Origin: Liolophura sinensis
Lineage: Eukaryota; Mollusca; Polyplacophora; Chitonida; Chitonidae
Assembly (NCBI RefSeq): GCF_032854445.1
Contig: NC_088297.1
Span: 25,431,127-25,495,126 of the forward strand
Reading direction: 5' to 3'
Length of the DNA stretch: 64,000 nucleotides
Shown here: one piece after another, positions 32,241-44,434 of the stretch
How positions within the stretch are numbered: position 1 is the first letter of the stretch
Layout: the number at the start of each line of letters is the position of its first letter
Made by a program: the position numbers and the translations under genes
Notes under the pieces: model-generated
Database searches by the model: none
Told to the model about the DNA's origin: nothing
Seen by the model: only the letters and a program-made list of their open reading frames with translations

Positions 32241-34590
32241 TTTTTTAAGCCGAAAACTTGAAAGTGATTCCAAGAAATGGAAAAGAGGCGACAAAACAGC
32301 GCTCACCCGACATACACGGCAAAGTGTCAGTGCTTAGGCGCTATCATTATCACACCTCGTATTAGGTCATCAACGGAATGTTTTTTCCTTGCTACTGTTT
32401 TTTTTTTTTCACTACACCGTTAAACGTCGAAACACCCCTAGTTCTTCGAGTAAGGGTCTTGACACAACATTTTACCAGAACACATGTAACGTAGCACGAC
32501 ATCCGCTCCCTCCGCGGGAAATGCACCGAATGACCCAACTGACATTTTATGAAGAGGGTCAGGTTCAGATGGGTACACCAAGTATGAAATGATTCCTGTC
32601 ATATTCATTTTCACCAGGTGGCTTACTGGCTAATCGGTCTATAGCGCTACGCCCGTGTGGCCACATATGAAGCACAGAATATTCTATCCAAACAAGAAAC
32701 ACCTGCATAGTTTGAAACCAGATAAAAAGCACAAAATATTCTCATTCAAACAATAAACTCATTGTTAGACGATGCTGGTGGCACCAGATAACCACCATTC
32801 TCCAAATCGTCCGTTCGACACCTGGTGTAATGCTTGAATGGGATTCCGCTGATTATTTCATGATTATTCACATTGCGAGTTTCTCATTGTGTATCTTGGT
32901 TGCCATGACGACGTATTCGGTTAATGATTCGCCATTGAACAAAACAGATTTTTCCAGGATGACAATTCACCGCATACGTTATCTTTTTGGCGCTCTATAA
33001 ATAAATACATACATGGACAAATACTCTTTTGGACAGTATATATGCATTAAGGCTACAGGTGTACAAATAGTCCCTGAACTATTATAATAGTATAGTAATA
33101 TGATATAAGTGATCCGCCAATCCAGTTCCAATTACTTCGCTGGCCTTCCTCGAATACATCAGAAAGTATGAGGTAAAACTCGGTGCGGCGGTTGTAAATC
33201 TGCCTTTATCCTGGCGTCGAAACAGACATTCGAATACCAGTCGTCAACTATAACCAACGTTTCAAATCAATAATCGCAAGATTTATTTCTACTTTTTTAT
33301 TTTTACATTTACAAAACCCCCCCAAAAAATCATTCTGAAAAAGAGCATAGGGATTCATGTAAAGAGAAGCAGTGGAGTAAAATGGAGAAAGGGTTTCTGT
33401 TGTTTATCGGATTTTTCCTGCCAAAATTGCCTATGTTTTTATTGACATATAGCAATCCAACCAAAGCATCTTACTATGGAGACAGTTCTTATTTGCAAAA
33501 GAAAAAGATATCTAACAAGGACCGAAAACAATAACTGTTCAATCGTTGCATGGCTCTCATACGTTCTTACCGTCGTTGCCATCATAGCCGATGGAATCCG
33601 GATAGTTAGAAGTGTACATTTGTGGCAATTTTACGATAAAAAATGATTTGCAGCAACGCCAAGGTGGAGGAGAGAGTACAAAGCTCCCTTCTGTTAAGCT
33701 GTAGACTCGGATTCAATACCGAGGAGCGACAGGTTTAAAATTGACAATCGTGCATGGAACGTCGTCGCATGGCGGCCCAGTACTGGCCTGCCTATTGTTC
33801 ACCATTCTGTGATATGGCGGGGCACCACCTATGATGGCTACGGCATCGTTTTACAGTGAATATAACTATAAATAGTCCGTGACACTATGACCAGAGTCTC
33901 CTATATAAAACACTGTCGTGATTGGACCAAAATGTTAAACTGCAGGGAACGAAAGCAAAAAAGATGGCAGTTTTTGGAAGACTTTCGATGTGCTGTACTC
34001 CCGATCTGAGTGATTAAAGTCCCACTCGCATGCAGGCCGCCGTCAACTCGTATGATATTTGTATACACAATACTTGGTGTTAATTATTACTGTAGCTTAC
34101 TGACGTGCCGTTTTTTTTTTTCCTGCTCTCCTTTTTTTTTTCTAAAGCCAATTAAGACTAACTATTAGTAATAGTGACGTAGATCACCTATGACAGCTCG
34201 TGTACTCTGTATATACATGTAGCTGCGCAGAAATTATGACCTCCATCACGTGTTTCCCACAGGCTCCGTGTATGTGTGTATATGTGGTTTCTTTCATTTG
34301 ATTGGTGCTGTACACAATCCTCCAGACTATTTAACTTACATGACCACTGTCAGGTTTACTATTTTTTTTATGTGATTGCTTACATAGTCATAGTTAACTT
34401 GAGAATTTCCTAGGTAGGCGTGGATACATTTGTGGAATTAGGAAGGCGTGTTACATTATGCAAATAACGATGTAGTGATGCGAAAAGGTGCAACAAATTT
34501 AATCGGTGAGCAAATCGTGCACCATGCTAATTTAGAATACGTATCTCATTTGCGCGTCATGTGTGAAATCCGCACTTTTGACATTATCTC
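32241..34590. other. unique non-coding stretch
   Basis: No open frame of note after 32592 and no recognisable gene. A diverged minus-orientation SINE-A 3' end is at about 34297-34356 (TTGATTGGTGCTGTAC). From 34440 to 34570 there is an octamer-like word (ATTATGCAAATAACG) and ATGCTAATTTAG, reminiscent of homeodomain/POU sites, but this is weak. Confidence 0.35.
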
Positions 34591-34829
34591 ATAGTGTTCA
34601 TAACCGCGGGATAAGCAGAATTAGACTGTTCAGGTAAATGGATACATAGTGTTCATAACCGCGGGATAAGCAGAATTAGACTATTCAGGTAAATGGATAC
34701 ATAGTGTTCATAACCGCGGGATAAGCAGAATTCGACTGTTCAGGTAAATGGATACATAGTGTTCATAACCGCGGGATAAGCAGAATTAGACTGTTCAGGT
34801 AAATGGATACATAGTGTTCATAACAGCGG
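34591..34829 (+). repeat. 55-bp tandem repeat, 4.3 copies
   Basis: Units begin ATAGTGTTCATAACCGCGGG at 34591, 34646, 34701, 34756 and (partial) 34811. Copies are nearly identical, with a single T/C change, so the amplification is recent. Each full unit has a CCGCGG site, rare in this AT-rich DNA; the last copy has lost it. Confidence 0.97.
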
Positions 34830-34951
34830 GGTTCCACTGCAGACAACTTCCTGTACGTTAGGTAACTCTAGTATTTTACGATGTTTTACGTGACAACGCT
34901 ACATGACGACAGCAAATCGGACGCTGTTCAAACCGCACGTGCTTCAGGGAA

Positions 34952-35035
34952 GTGAGTGAGTGCTTGGGGTTTAACGTCGTACTTAACAACTGTTCAGTCA
35001 TATGATGACAAAAGGAATCCTTAGAGTGCATGAAT
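34952..35035 (-). mobile_element. SINE-B 3' end fragment
   Basis: Reads on the plus strand GAGTGAGTGCTTGGGGTTTA, ACGTCGTACTTAACAA, CAGTCATATGATGAC and GGAATCCTTAGAGTG, the reverse complement of the end of the element at 29726-30066. The head is missing. Confidence 0.8.
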
Positions 35036-36535
35036 GGAGGTGAATACAAATACAAACGATCAAACATAATCTGACGCATAACTGTTTGGCACAGGTGGCT
35101 AGGAGCCAAAGACACATATGTGGGTTAATCTAAACAACATGAAACAAATACCGTCCTTTACAACAAATGGGAAATTAAATGTGGAGGATATTATGGCGGT
35201 TGTTAACCAAAGTTAACCAAGCGATAACCAAACACCAGACTTAATACTTTCTCACTTGGCACTCAGCAGACTACACGTGGAAGTGAGTATAGGTCAAGTA
35301 CTGGTGTAAGCCCACGGTGCCAGGCCACTGTTACAAGGTGAGGCGTCTTGTCTAGGTGTTAAGCATGAAATTTCAAATTAATGATGGGTTTAAATGGTTT
35401 ACGCTAGTTCGGCAGTATTCCAAACCTCTCTTGGCGGGTAGCGGATCCAAGAAAAAAGCAATATTAATATAGCAGCGTTCTGACGCTTTAAAAATCAACC
35501 TAAACCCAACGCCTCAACCCTACTACCGACAACCATAGAGAAATAGAAAAAAACAAACACCGAAAAAATTTCTAAGACTATTTTGAATATTTCTATAACT
35601 ATTCACGCTTTGGCAAGCAGATCATATAAGAGAAAATTCAGTGCATGTCGGTTCTTAGTACAAAGAACCAAGTTAAAATCTAAAGACCTTTCACCGAAGA
35701 GGGCAATGTTTTGGGACTACAATCTGAGGTGAAGACACGCACCAGAGCATTGTAGTCTTTGCCGTACGCAGGATTAATCAACTAGATATATGAGGTTGTA
35801 CTGTGCCCCATTGAAGTTTTTCGGCTGCACGTGGCTTTCGGCCAGAATAGTTTGTCAAGTACCTAGCTGGGTGCAGTGGTTCTCCCTTCCGTCTCTGTTT
35901 GCTTAGCATCATTAGTTTTGCTGATAGTGTGATATATTTATAAGTGAAGAACACATTAAATAAATGAATGTAATGGGAAAAACAACAAGGAAACCGCAGT
36001 TTTCTACAGCCTTGTATCCAGAGACAATCTTAATGACTAGAATGTTTACGTTCCAACACACACGAGTTTTTTTTTTTATATCTGTTGCTCCATATCAGAA
36101 TAATATACATGATGTTAGAATGTTAATGTATAATTTAAAAAAGTGGAATTTTGAAGAAAGGTCATTATCATAGTCAGTGTGATAATTTGTACATATACAT
36201 GATTCTTTGTTACGTTTTGTGTACCGCTGCCCAGCGGCAATCTTCGGTAAATCCGACAGCACGTAAACCAGTTTCATCTTTTCCCTGCAGTCTACCCTAC
36301 GTTATGACAATCGTTCCAAAAAGGTCGCTATAACTGGTGCTGTACCAAGGAATAATTAAGTGAGTTATTTTTGGCTTGAGTATGAACCGTTCATTATTCC
36401 CACAATTACACCGTGTCCATAAATCGGAAGCATTCACTGAAAACAGTGGGCAAATATTGAGCAAAACCACCACGACTTTCCTACGCAGACGTTTCTTCCT
36501 GTTTGTCCAGCGCTAAGCCGCTAGCTAAAACAAAC
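35036..36535. other. unique stretch
   Basis: I see no gene, repeat or RNA. Open frames are at most 70 codons. The last 60 bases (36480-36535) are pyrimidine- and GC-richer and could be a 5'UTR for the candidate exon that follows. Confidence 0.35.
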
Positions 36536-36693
36536 ATGGCGCTCTTTGGAAAGCCGGTGTTCTCTAATCCCGCGCCAAATAGCATCAGATTAACAGAAAC
36601 GTGGTTTTTGTCCACGAACTCCCGTCAAAGAAAAAAAAATTGGTCAATGAAATGTCACAAAATGTCTAACTCCGGAAATGCAGCCTTGCCACG
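36536..36693 (+). CDS. candidate first coding exon, unknown protein
   Basis: An ATG in strong initiation context (ACAAACATGGCG) opens 52 codons (MALFGKPVFSNPAPNSIRL at the start) and ends at a plausible donor, CCACG/GTAATT, just before an in-frame TAA. The preceding sequence is GC-richer and pyrimidine-rich like a 5'UTR. I found no matching second exon and no domain. It is a candidate only. Confidence 0.25.
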
Positions 36694-39562
36694 GTAATTA
36701 TCTCATATTAATATGTGCACTCCACATGTCTGCATGACTCAATCTAATGTGTAGTGAACAGCTGTGCACATGCGTGGCGGAAGTCGACAAAAAACGATCT
36801 CTGTTATCCAGTAATAATAATTGTTTACAACTGAGATTTAGTTCTGCAGGATATGTTTACGAGAACGAGGGTTCTATTTTGACACATAACTCGTCTTAGC
36901 CCAATTATCTGTCCAGTTTCACATTCAGGCTCATGTCAAAATTTATTTGTTAATTTATTTCTTTGTCTGTCGTTTTATATTTAGCCCAGAGATATAGAAA
37001 GTCCTGTGACTCAAAATGGGATTAAAACCACGTGACGCGGGTGAACTTCTCTTTGAGACAAGCACTTTAACCACGTGCCCACCAACCGCTCCCAACACTT
37101 TATAGTTTTTACAGATTTCTTACTCTGTGGAGAGATATATCCACACCTGTTACTTTTAGATAAACAGAATAATGTGAAGACTATAGCATGGAGAAAGCTT
37201 TGAGCCGCGGTGCCTTAATTAACAATAAATGGCGTGGACAAATGTTAGACAGAGGACAACCGTCTTGAAGCGCGGAGATATAACGCCAGCACGCGATTTA
37301 ATGCAACAATTTTGTCTCATCTTTAAACTCTTCAAATTAAAAAACAAAAAACATCCTTTATGTTTTGGTGCAAACCACTCTAAAGTGTATAATCGCCTTT
37401 TTCAGAATTAGCTGCGCAACTGTTAATTTGGTTGGAAAACCACCTGAGAACGTCTGCTCTAATTACAACATCTGTTATAACGTACATTTAACCTATCACA
37501 GGAATATACGAGTTTTCTCGCAACTGACAGTTGATTGGTTGTTGATGGAATGTTAAATGTCCATTAGCTTTCCTAATAACACGGAGTTATAACGATCTAC
37601 ATCTTTTACGCCATGCACACCTCGCAAGTTTTATTTCAATCAAAGATCTACATTTGGAGCATGTGGTCTTGACATATGCCATATATATGCCTTTCCCTGA
37701 CGTACATTTATCATACTAATATCTCTAATGTGATGCACACGTCGCGAGTTTTCCCCCTTAAAATGATCTGAACGCTTTTCCCTGATGCTCACCACACAAG
37801 TTGTTTTACCAAGCTTGACTGGTTACCAACATGCATGGTGGACCTCCTATAAGTTTTAATAATCAACGTCGACTTTTACTAACAAGATTAGCAAACCATG
37901 GCTAGCATGTAAATGTATTTCTCACGCCGTCTAAAGAGGTCACGTAGCCTTTTGAATGCTGTGCTGTTAGTTCAACGATTATGCACAATGAATAAAGAGA
38001 AAACATCAGATCGGGTGTCTATTTCATTCAATTGTTTATTCTCATTGGCTCAGTTAAATATCCAATTACTTTCCGTTTTGCAGAATTTAAGCTTAATGAA
38101 GCTGACCCTCACCCCTTCTACTGCTTTTGTGTTTTAGAGGCTCTAGTGAAAACTTTCAGGCTTCGTGATACCTCAGGTTTTTGCCACTAATGCCTCACGC
38201 GTCAGTCGAAGAAAGATTAGGACAAATTCGGACTTCTGTATAAGTACTGCTCACGTTAGAAGAAATCTTCCGTTAAATTCGTACTCCGAGTGATGTTTGA
38301 ATTTTTGTTTATATCACGGAATAATCAGTTCATGATAACGAAATTATCTTCCTGATAATCAATTAATTTTTAAAAAACTCTTCCACTAACTTCGTTCCTG
38401 ACGAGACGAAGGATTGCATTTTCGTCCATCTAACGGATTTTACCGTTACTGTTAACGAGTTAATCCGTAATCGGAACGGCTTAATTTCACTAGACAGACC
38501 AAAACGTTATACTCCACCACTCACGGAACGAATTTAAGGTCACATTCATTTAAGTGCAAATGTAGGCTTCTTAACTACCTTGTCTGGTTTATTTTTCAAA
38601 GGAAAAACTGAACGCGATGAAAATGACAGCGTCACATCTGTGCTTCAACGGACGGTGTCACGTGTTTCATACTCACCCCCACCCCCCATTGTCACTTACG
38701 CCAGTACATTGTATAGCCTAATTCACGAGACAAAATTGTGACAAGGGATAGCAACCTACAACAAGCTAATTACATGATCACATGGTTCAGCTTTAATTAT
38801 TGCTCTGCCGCGCTAATTAGGCGTAATAGCACGTATACTCTTTTATTATTTGTCAGTTACCTCCGCCGGTCGGTCATTATGCCGCGTTTGATGTCAGACT
38901 CATTGTTTTACTGACATCACTTTGTGCTCAACAATTGTCTAATTCAGCCTTGTCGGTCGTATTTAATTGTTATGGTAACGAAGTGAACGATATTTACGAT
39001 TGTATCTGACCGGGTTATAGTGCTTACGTCATTGTGACATGAACACATCCGGTCACGTGAGCACTCTCATGGCCGCGATTGGTCAGTTTGAAAATGCAAG
39101 TATACTTTTTGCTGTGCCTGGCCTTCGCTGCTCTAATAACCGTACATTTCCTACTTGTTACATTACACTTGCGTTTAAACAATATAATATTGACATGCGC
39201 AAGAGCATGTGTGCATAATACTTGCAGTTGATCTAAACGACAAGCCACATACGACTAAGTAATTAATGCCTGATTATGTAGAGTGTATAATTGCTACTGA
39301 ACATAACGTTTAACTTCCCCATGATTGCATAATTTGTTAAACAAACACAGACTGGCTTCCACAGACCAGCCGAAGTACTGGGGATGTCGACGGATTGGGA
39401 GAAATGAAGCAAACATGTGCCTTAGCGTGGGGCTTAATGGTTTTATATCATGTACCGTAGCCAAATGCTCTTCCACCGACACAAACAATACAGGAATATA
39501 GACCACAGTATCCCCAGTCCAGTCCATTTCACAATCGTCCTCCAACAATACGGAGTAAAACC
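36694..39562. other. long unique non-coding stretch
   Basis: No gene is supported. A frame at 37229 (MAWTNVRQRTTVLKRGD at the start) has ordinary composition but no splice pattern. The part at 38760-39010 is listed separately as a possible regulatory element. No minisatellite or SINE is seen, which makes this one of the cleanest stretches of the window. Confidence 0.4.
38760..39010. promoter_or_regulatory. candidate conserved regulatory element
   Basis: Repeat-free sequence with clustered homeodomain-like cores (CTTTAATTATTGC, GCTAATTAGGCGTAAT), a SOX-like CATTGTTT, and an X-box-like ATTGTTATGGTAAC. The mixture of GC-rich and TAAT-rich words is unlike the surrounding AT-rich DNA. This is an impression from motif density; conservation cannot be tested here. 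Confidence 0.2.
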
Positions 39563-39745
39563 GTTCTTGTCCGATACAGACCAAAACTGTTCTTGGAAAA
39601 TACAGACCAAAACCATTCTTGTCAAACACAGACCAAAACTGTTCTTGGGAAATACAAACCAAAACCTTTATTTGGCATTACAGACCAAACCATTCTTGTT
39701 CAATACAGACCAAAACCGCTCTTGTCCAATACAGACCAAAATGGC
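39563..39745 (+). repeat. 26-bp tandem repeat, about 7 copies
   Basis: Units of 26 bp with the word ATACAGACCAAAAC and a variable TTCTTG part begin at 39563, 39589, 39615 and 39641; later copies are more diverged. Open frames in two frames here are repeat artefacts. Confidence 0.9.
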
Positions 39746-40404
39746 TCTCCACCAACAAAGGAAAAAATAATAGGCTGCCGATACACATCAAAATGGTTGT
39801 GTGCCAGTATACACCTAAATCATAGGCGCCGGCAGTTGTTTTGACCTTGAAGTGGGTGGAGTTGGGCGGAAGGCCTGATCACCTATGACAGCAAAACCCA
39901 GTCGGCAAATAATGCAAGCTCCGTACTCCTAGATTGATAGAGATGACGTTTCGGCTAATTTTAGGCCAGTGGCGCGGATAACTGAAAGGTATTTTCTGAT
40001 TAACTGATCACACTTACATCAGGATACGTACAACACTTCAACTCTGATTTCATGTAGGAGACATCTTACTATTTCATTCCTCTTTTGCGGAACGTTTTTA
40101 AAGTTGTGGGTAAATGGGTGTGAGGTGAGGTGAGGTGAGGTGAGGGTGGGTGGTGTGTGGTGATTTGCGAATGTCCCCCTTTGCCTTCAGGTTACGACGT
40201 ATCTGATAACTAGATCTAAATGGACAGAGATCAAATGGTTCTCTACTAACACAGACTAAAATAGCTCGGTGCCAACGTAAACTGAAATAGATCTAGACCA
40301 ATGCTGGGCAACACGGTCCTTAACAACATAGGGAGCACAATGGTTCTTTATCATCTTAAATGTTTCCCTTGCAATTAAATATTTTCCAACATTTCAGACC
40401 AAGG
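39746..40404. other. unique stretch with a short G-rich run
   Basis: No gene seen. A GGTGA-type simple run (GAGGTGAGGTGAGGTGAGG) lies at about 40122-40145. Confidence 0.45.
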
Positions 40405-40735
40405 TTAAGGAACAAATTTCAGCTTATATTTCGGCCATAACCAAGTTAAATGGTCAATGGATTTAAAGTTGAGTAGCAAGTAAAAACAGTTCAAGTAAAC
40501 TCTGAGTCTTCGTCTGAAAGCATCTTCCAACTCGTCTTCCAGCTCTTTTCCTCCAGATCTCTTCATATGAGCTACAAGGAGAGGCCAGAGGTACCGTCGT
40601 GAACGTGAGAGATAGCTTGTGATACCATCGAAGAGTAATGCTTTGGCTCTTGTCCAAATCACTTTGTCAAGGAACTGTTTTGTTTAGTGTCGGACAAATC
40701 TGAATTCACAGCTAACTCAATCTCGCGCTGAACAT
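40405..40735 (-). CDS. possible terminal exon, unknown protein, frame broken once
   Basis: On the minus strand a very good acceptor (TATTTTTACTCACCAG) precedes 40735. The frame first reads DVQREIELAVNSDLSDTK and stops at about 40659. One base away, the frame continues as FLDKVIWTRAKALLFDG and MKRSGGKELEDELEDAF to a TAA near 40405. The two parts read well together only if one base is added, or if the second part starts at its own AG (AACAAAACAG). The peptide is amphipathic with a charged helix; I do not recognise it. On the opposite strand CTG/GTGAGTA at 40738 also looks like a donor, so the strand is not certain. Confidence 0.25.
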
Positions 40736-43224
40736 CTGGTGAGTAAAAATAGAAGTGAATACCTTTAGTATAATGAAACGTGTGTATAATGTTGGGAAGT
40801 TGTGCAACTGGAGAGGTTTGGGGAGGTGGCACAATATGTAAACGTGTGCATTTCGACAAGTTCTCGAATTAACAGTTCCGTAACCCTCGACAAATGCAGC
40901 CGTGAGTTCGAATCCAGCTCTGGCTCGCTGGGCCGCGGCTCTACATTACACTAGGTATCTGACTGTAACAACAGATCTGTTGACTAACAGACAGATTCCC
41001 AACTATCACACTGTCCTCGCTGCTCAGTTTTTTCTCTGTATACTGTACGTCTTGATTATGAGTATGTTTGAGTGAAATTGATTAAGGGGCACCTCTCTAA
41101 ATCAGTAAGTAATTGGCAGCATAATGGGGAATGAAGATATATTTTTCACTAAAACAATTAACTGAATAGCTGGACTGGATTGGCAAGTCTGTTGACTTTG
41201 TGCAGAATAATGAAGCGACAAACGCGGTCACAAGCTACGACGCATGCGCATTTCAAAAACGCACTCCACAATCAAGAACATGAAGATCATGAGACTAGGG
41301 ACACAGGACGACCAACCATAACAATCTCATGCTGTGTTCCCACAGGTGTGCTCATAAAAGCTGAAGGTGACTTATGTAAAGATAACAGAATGGATTATAA
41401 GATCTGAGTAGCGATGACAGTGTGATAGTTGGCAAATGCTTACACTCTCACTCGAGAACTTTACCTCGGTTTGTATTTTTTTCCGACCTTTTTTGTGTAA
41501 ATGCTTAAATAGTAGCAAGGTACACGTTCCATATATTATAATGGCCGACGCAGAATTAGCTGAAAAAAATGTAGTGATATTAGTAGTTGATTCTTTGTAG
41601 TAACTGGTCTATCACATTTCATCACGTTTAATAAACCCTAACATGAGAACAATAGACAGGGACTGGCCTCAGGCATGTTCTTGTACGTCAGAGTTTTTTT
41701 TATATTGATGTACTAAATTTAGTGTCATTTAAAGTTTTATTCAGCTGATGTAAAGTTTTTATTCAGCTGATGTAAAGTTTTATTCAGCTGATGTAAAGTT
41801 TTATTCAGTTGATGTAGATTGCAGCAATTAATTGAAAAAAAGAGAAAAGCCTATTCCCTATCTTTGTACTCTGAATACACAGTGATAGGTACATATAATC
41901 ACTGAAACAGCCGATCTAATGTTTCTTAGACGATTGGATGCCAGTAAAATGAAAAAAATAAAGGTTTGATTTTGGTAGTATAGTGTCTTTGATATATGCT
42001 GGGAAAGCGATAGAGGCAAATTTTAGACAATGGAAATGTTTTAGTTAAATGTCTGAACTGTGCCTTTCTATTACACTTGACATCTTGTCTAATTGTTATG
42101 CGATATATTGTGACTATTTATTTATCTAATTGGTGTTTTACGCCGTACTCAAGAATGTCTCAATTATACGACATCATAATGGTGCGAGGAAACCGGGGAT
42201 TCTTAGTTATATTTATATTTTGACTGAAACATCCAAGAATTCTGTCAGTCCAACAAGGCTAATCAAGCACAGGCACAAGTCTTGTCACGAAACCTTGCTA
42301 TATGGTGTTTGTCTCTTACATTGCTAGTCTAAAGAATCAACAGGCCTCTGGATGGTCGTCGATTTCCGCACAGTGTAAGAAAGTACGTGAAACCCCAAGC
42401 ACTGTTTCTCACAACTCTCATCACAGTATCCCGCTGTCTATCTTTGGTAACATTGCACTAGTGACCAGTCAGACTGGATGGAGTACACACATGCTAACTG
42501 CATGTGCCATATAACGCAGTGGCGTGCTTCTCTCTATTTATGTCGATCTGCTGTTATATATACATTTTTATATCTTAAAGGAAAGCCTAGGTCCGTCCGT
42601 AATATGGTTAGAGTCGGGATTACTCATACTGGCTAACTAACACATATTTGTCCCCACCCCATCCCCACCCCCATCCCTACTCCGTTATCCAGCTGTTTGA
42701 CTTAACTCTCCACACCCCATCCATCAATCAAAGTCCCGTATCGTGGAGAGGTAGTAGGTAACGTAGTGTAACCAGAAACCGATACACATCTGTTCACCGT
42801 CACTCGTAACTTTCTGAGTATAAAACAAACGTTGTCTAAATAATAAAGAATGATATCGCATGTGTGTCGAATTAAATCATGCTAAGGTTTAGGAGTAGAG
42901 ATTTTGGTAGAGACTCATATATGACTGTTTGCTGATAAAGTAAGAAGAAGGCAAGGAATGGGTCGTTATCGGGTATTCTAGCCCGGGGCTGGGAGGGCGT
43001 ATGGGCTTTCATATTTATGGCATCAACGTCATGCTTTTGTGAAGGTCTGACAGCAACCTCCGGATGGTAGTGGGCTTCCCATAATGGTGACCGCCGACGT
43101 ATCATTTTCATTTTCATCCATGACCCCAGGTCACATGAGGACATTTATCTCTACATTTGGGCTCACAAATGTCTTCTAACTGACTGTCTTGGTATATTTT
43201 CTAAGCGATGATGCACACAAGAAA
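40736..43224. other. mostly unique, with SINE-A scraps and a 21-bp repeat
   Basis: SINE-A pieces: minus-orientation 3' end at 42117-42198, a small plus piece at about 42347-42370 (GGATGGTCGTCGATTTCC), and a plus piece at 43037-43102 (GGATGGTAGTGGGCTTCC). A 21/22-bp unit (AAAGTTTTATTCAGCTGATG) is repeated four times at 41731-41816. No gene is supported. Confidence 0.6.
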
Positions 43225-44434
43225 CACTTGTGCTGAAGTCTAGCACAACAACTTGTGTTGAAGTCTAGCACAACAACTTGTGTTGAAGTCTAGCACAACA
43301 ACTTGTGTTGAAGTCTAGCACAACAACTTGTGTTGAAATCTAGCACAACAACTTGTGTTGAAGTCTAGCACAACAACTTGTGTTGAAGTCCAGTACAACA
43401 ACTTGTGTTGAAGCCTAGTACAACAACTTGTGTTGAAATCTAGCACAATAACTTGTGTTGAAATCTAGCACAACAACTTGTGTTGAAGCCTAGCACAACA
43501 ACTTGTGTTGTAGCCCAGTACAACAACTTGTGTTGAAGTCTAGCACAACAACTTGTGTTGAAATCTAGCACAACAACTTGTGTTGAAATCTAGCACAACA
43601 ACTTGTGCTGAAATGTAGCACAACTTGTGTTGAAATCTAGCACAACAACTTGTGTTGAAGCCCAGTACAACAACTTGTGTTGAAATCTAGCACAACAACT
43701 TGTGTTGAATCTAGCACAACAACTTGTGCTGAAGCCTAGTACAACAACTTGTGTTGAAGTGTAGCACAACAACTTGTGTTGAAGTCTAGCACAACAACTT
43801 GTGTTGAAGTCTAGCACAACAACTTGTGTTGAAATCTAGCACAACAACTTGTGTTGAAATCTAGCACAACAACTTGTGTTGAAGCCCAGCACAACAACTT
43901 GTGCTGAAATGTAGCACAACTTGTGTTGAAATATAGCACAACAACTTGTGTTGAAGCCCAGCACAACAACTTGTGCTGAAATCTAGCACAACTTGTGTTG
44001 AAATATAGCACAACAACTTGTGTTGAAGCCTAGCACAACAACTCGTGTTGAAGTCTAACACAACAACTTGTGTTGAAGCCTAGCACAACAACTTGTGTTG
44101 AAGCCTAGCACAACAACTTGTGTTGAAATCTAGCACAACAACTTGTGTTGAAATCTAGCACAACAACTTGGGTTGAAATCTAGCACGACAACTTGTGTCC
44201 AAATCTAGCACAAACAACTTGTGCTGAAATCTAGCACAACGACTTGTGCTGAAATCTAGCACAACAACTTGTGTTGAAATCTAGCACAACAACTTGGGTT
44301 GAAATCTAGCACAACTTGTGTTGAAATCTAGAACAACAACTTGTGTTGAAGTCCAGCACAACAGCTTGTGCTCAAATCTAGCACAACAACTTGTGCCGAA
44401 ATCCAGCACAACAACTTGTGCCGAAATCTAGCAC
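43225..44434. repeat. 25-bp near-palindromic minisatellite, about 48 copies
   Basis: The unit is about 25 bp: CAACAACTTGTGTTG followed by a variable AAATCTAGCA (AAGTCTAG, AAGCCTAG, AAGCCCAG). CAACA and TGTTG are inverted repeats around ACTTG, so each unit can form a small hairpin. Some units are 20 bp, lacking one ACAAC. Minus-strand open frames (about 66-75 codons) come from the repeat. The words ACACAAG/CTTGTGT continue outside the array up to about 44750 (see findings). Confidence 0.97.

Noticed and set aside
43225-44434. Regular 25-bp repeat resembling a CRISPR array
   Set aside because: The intervals are part of the repeat and not unique spacers, the genome is animal, and no cas genes exist.
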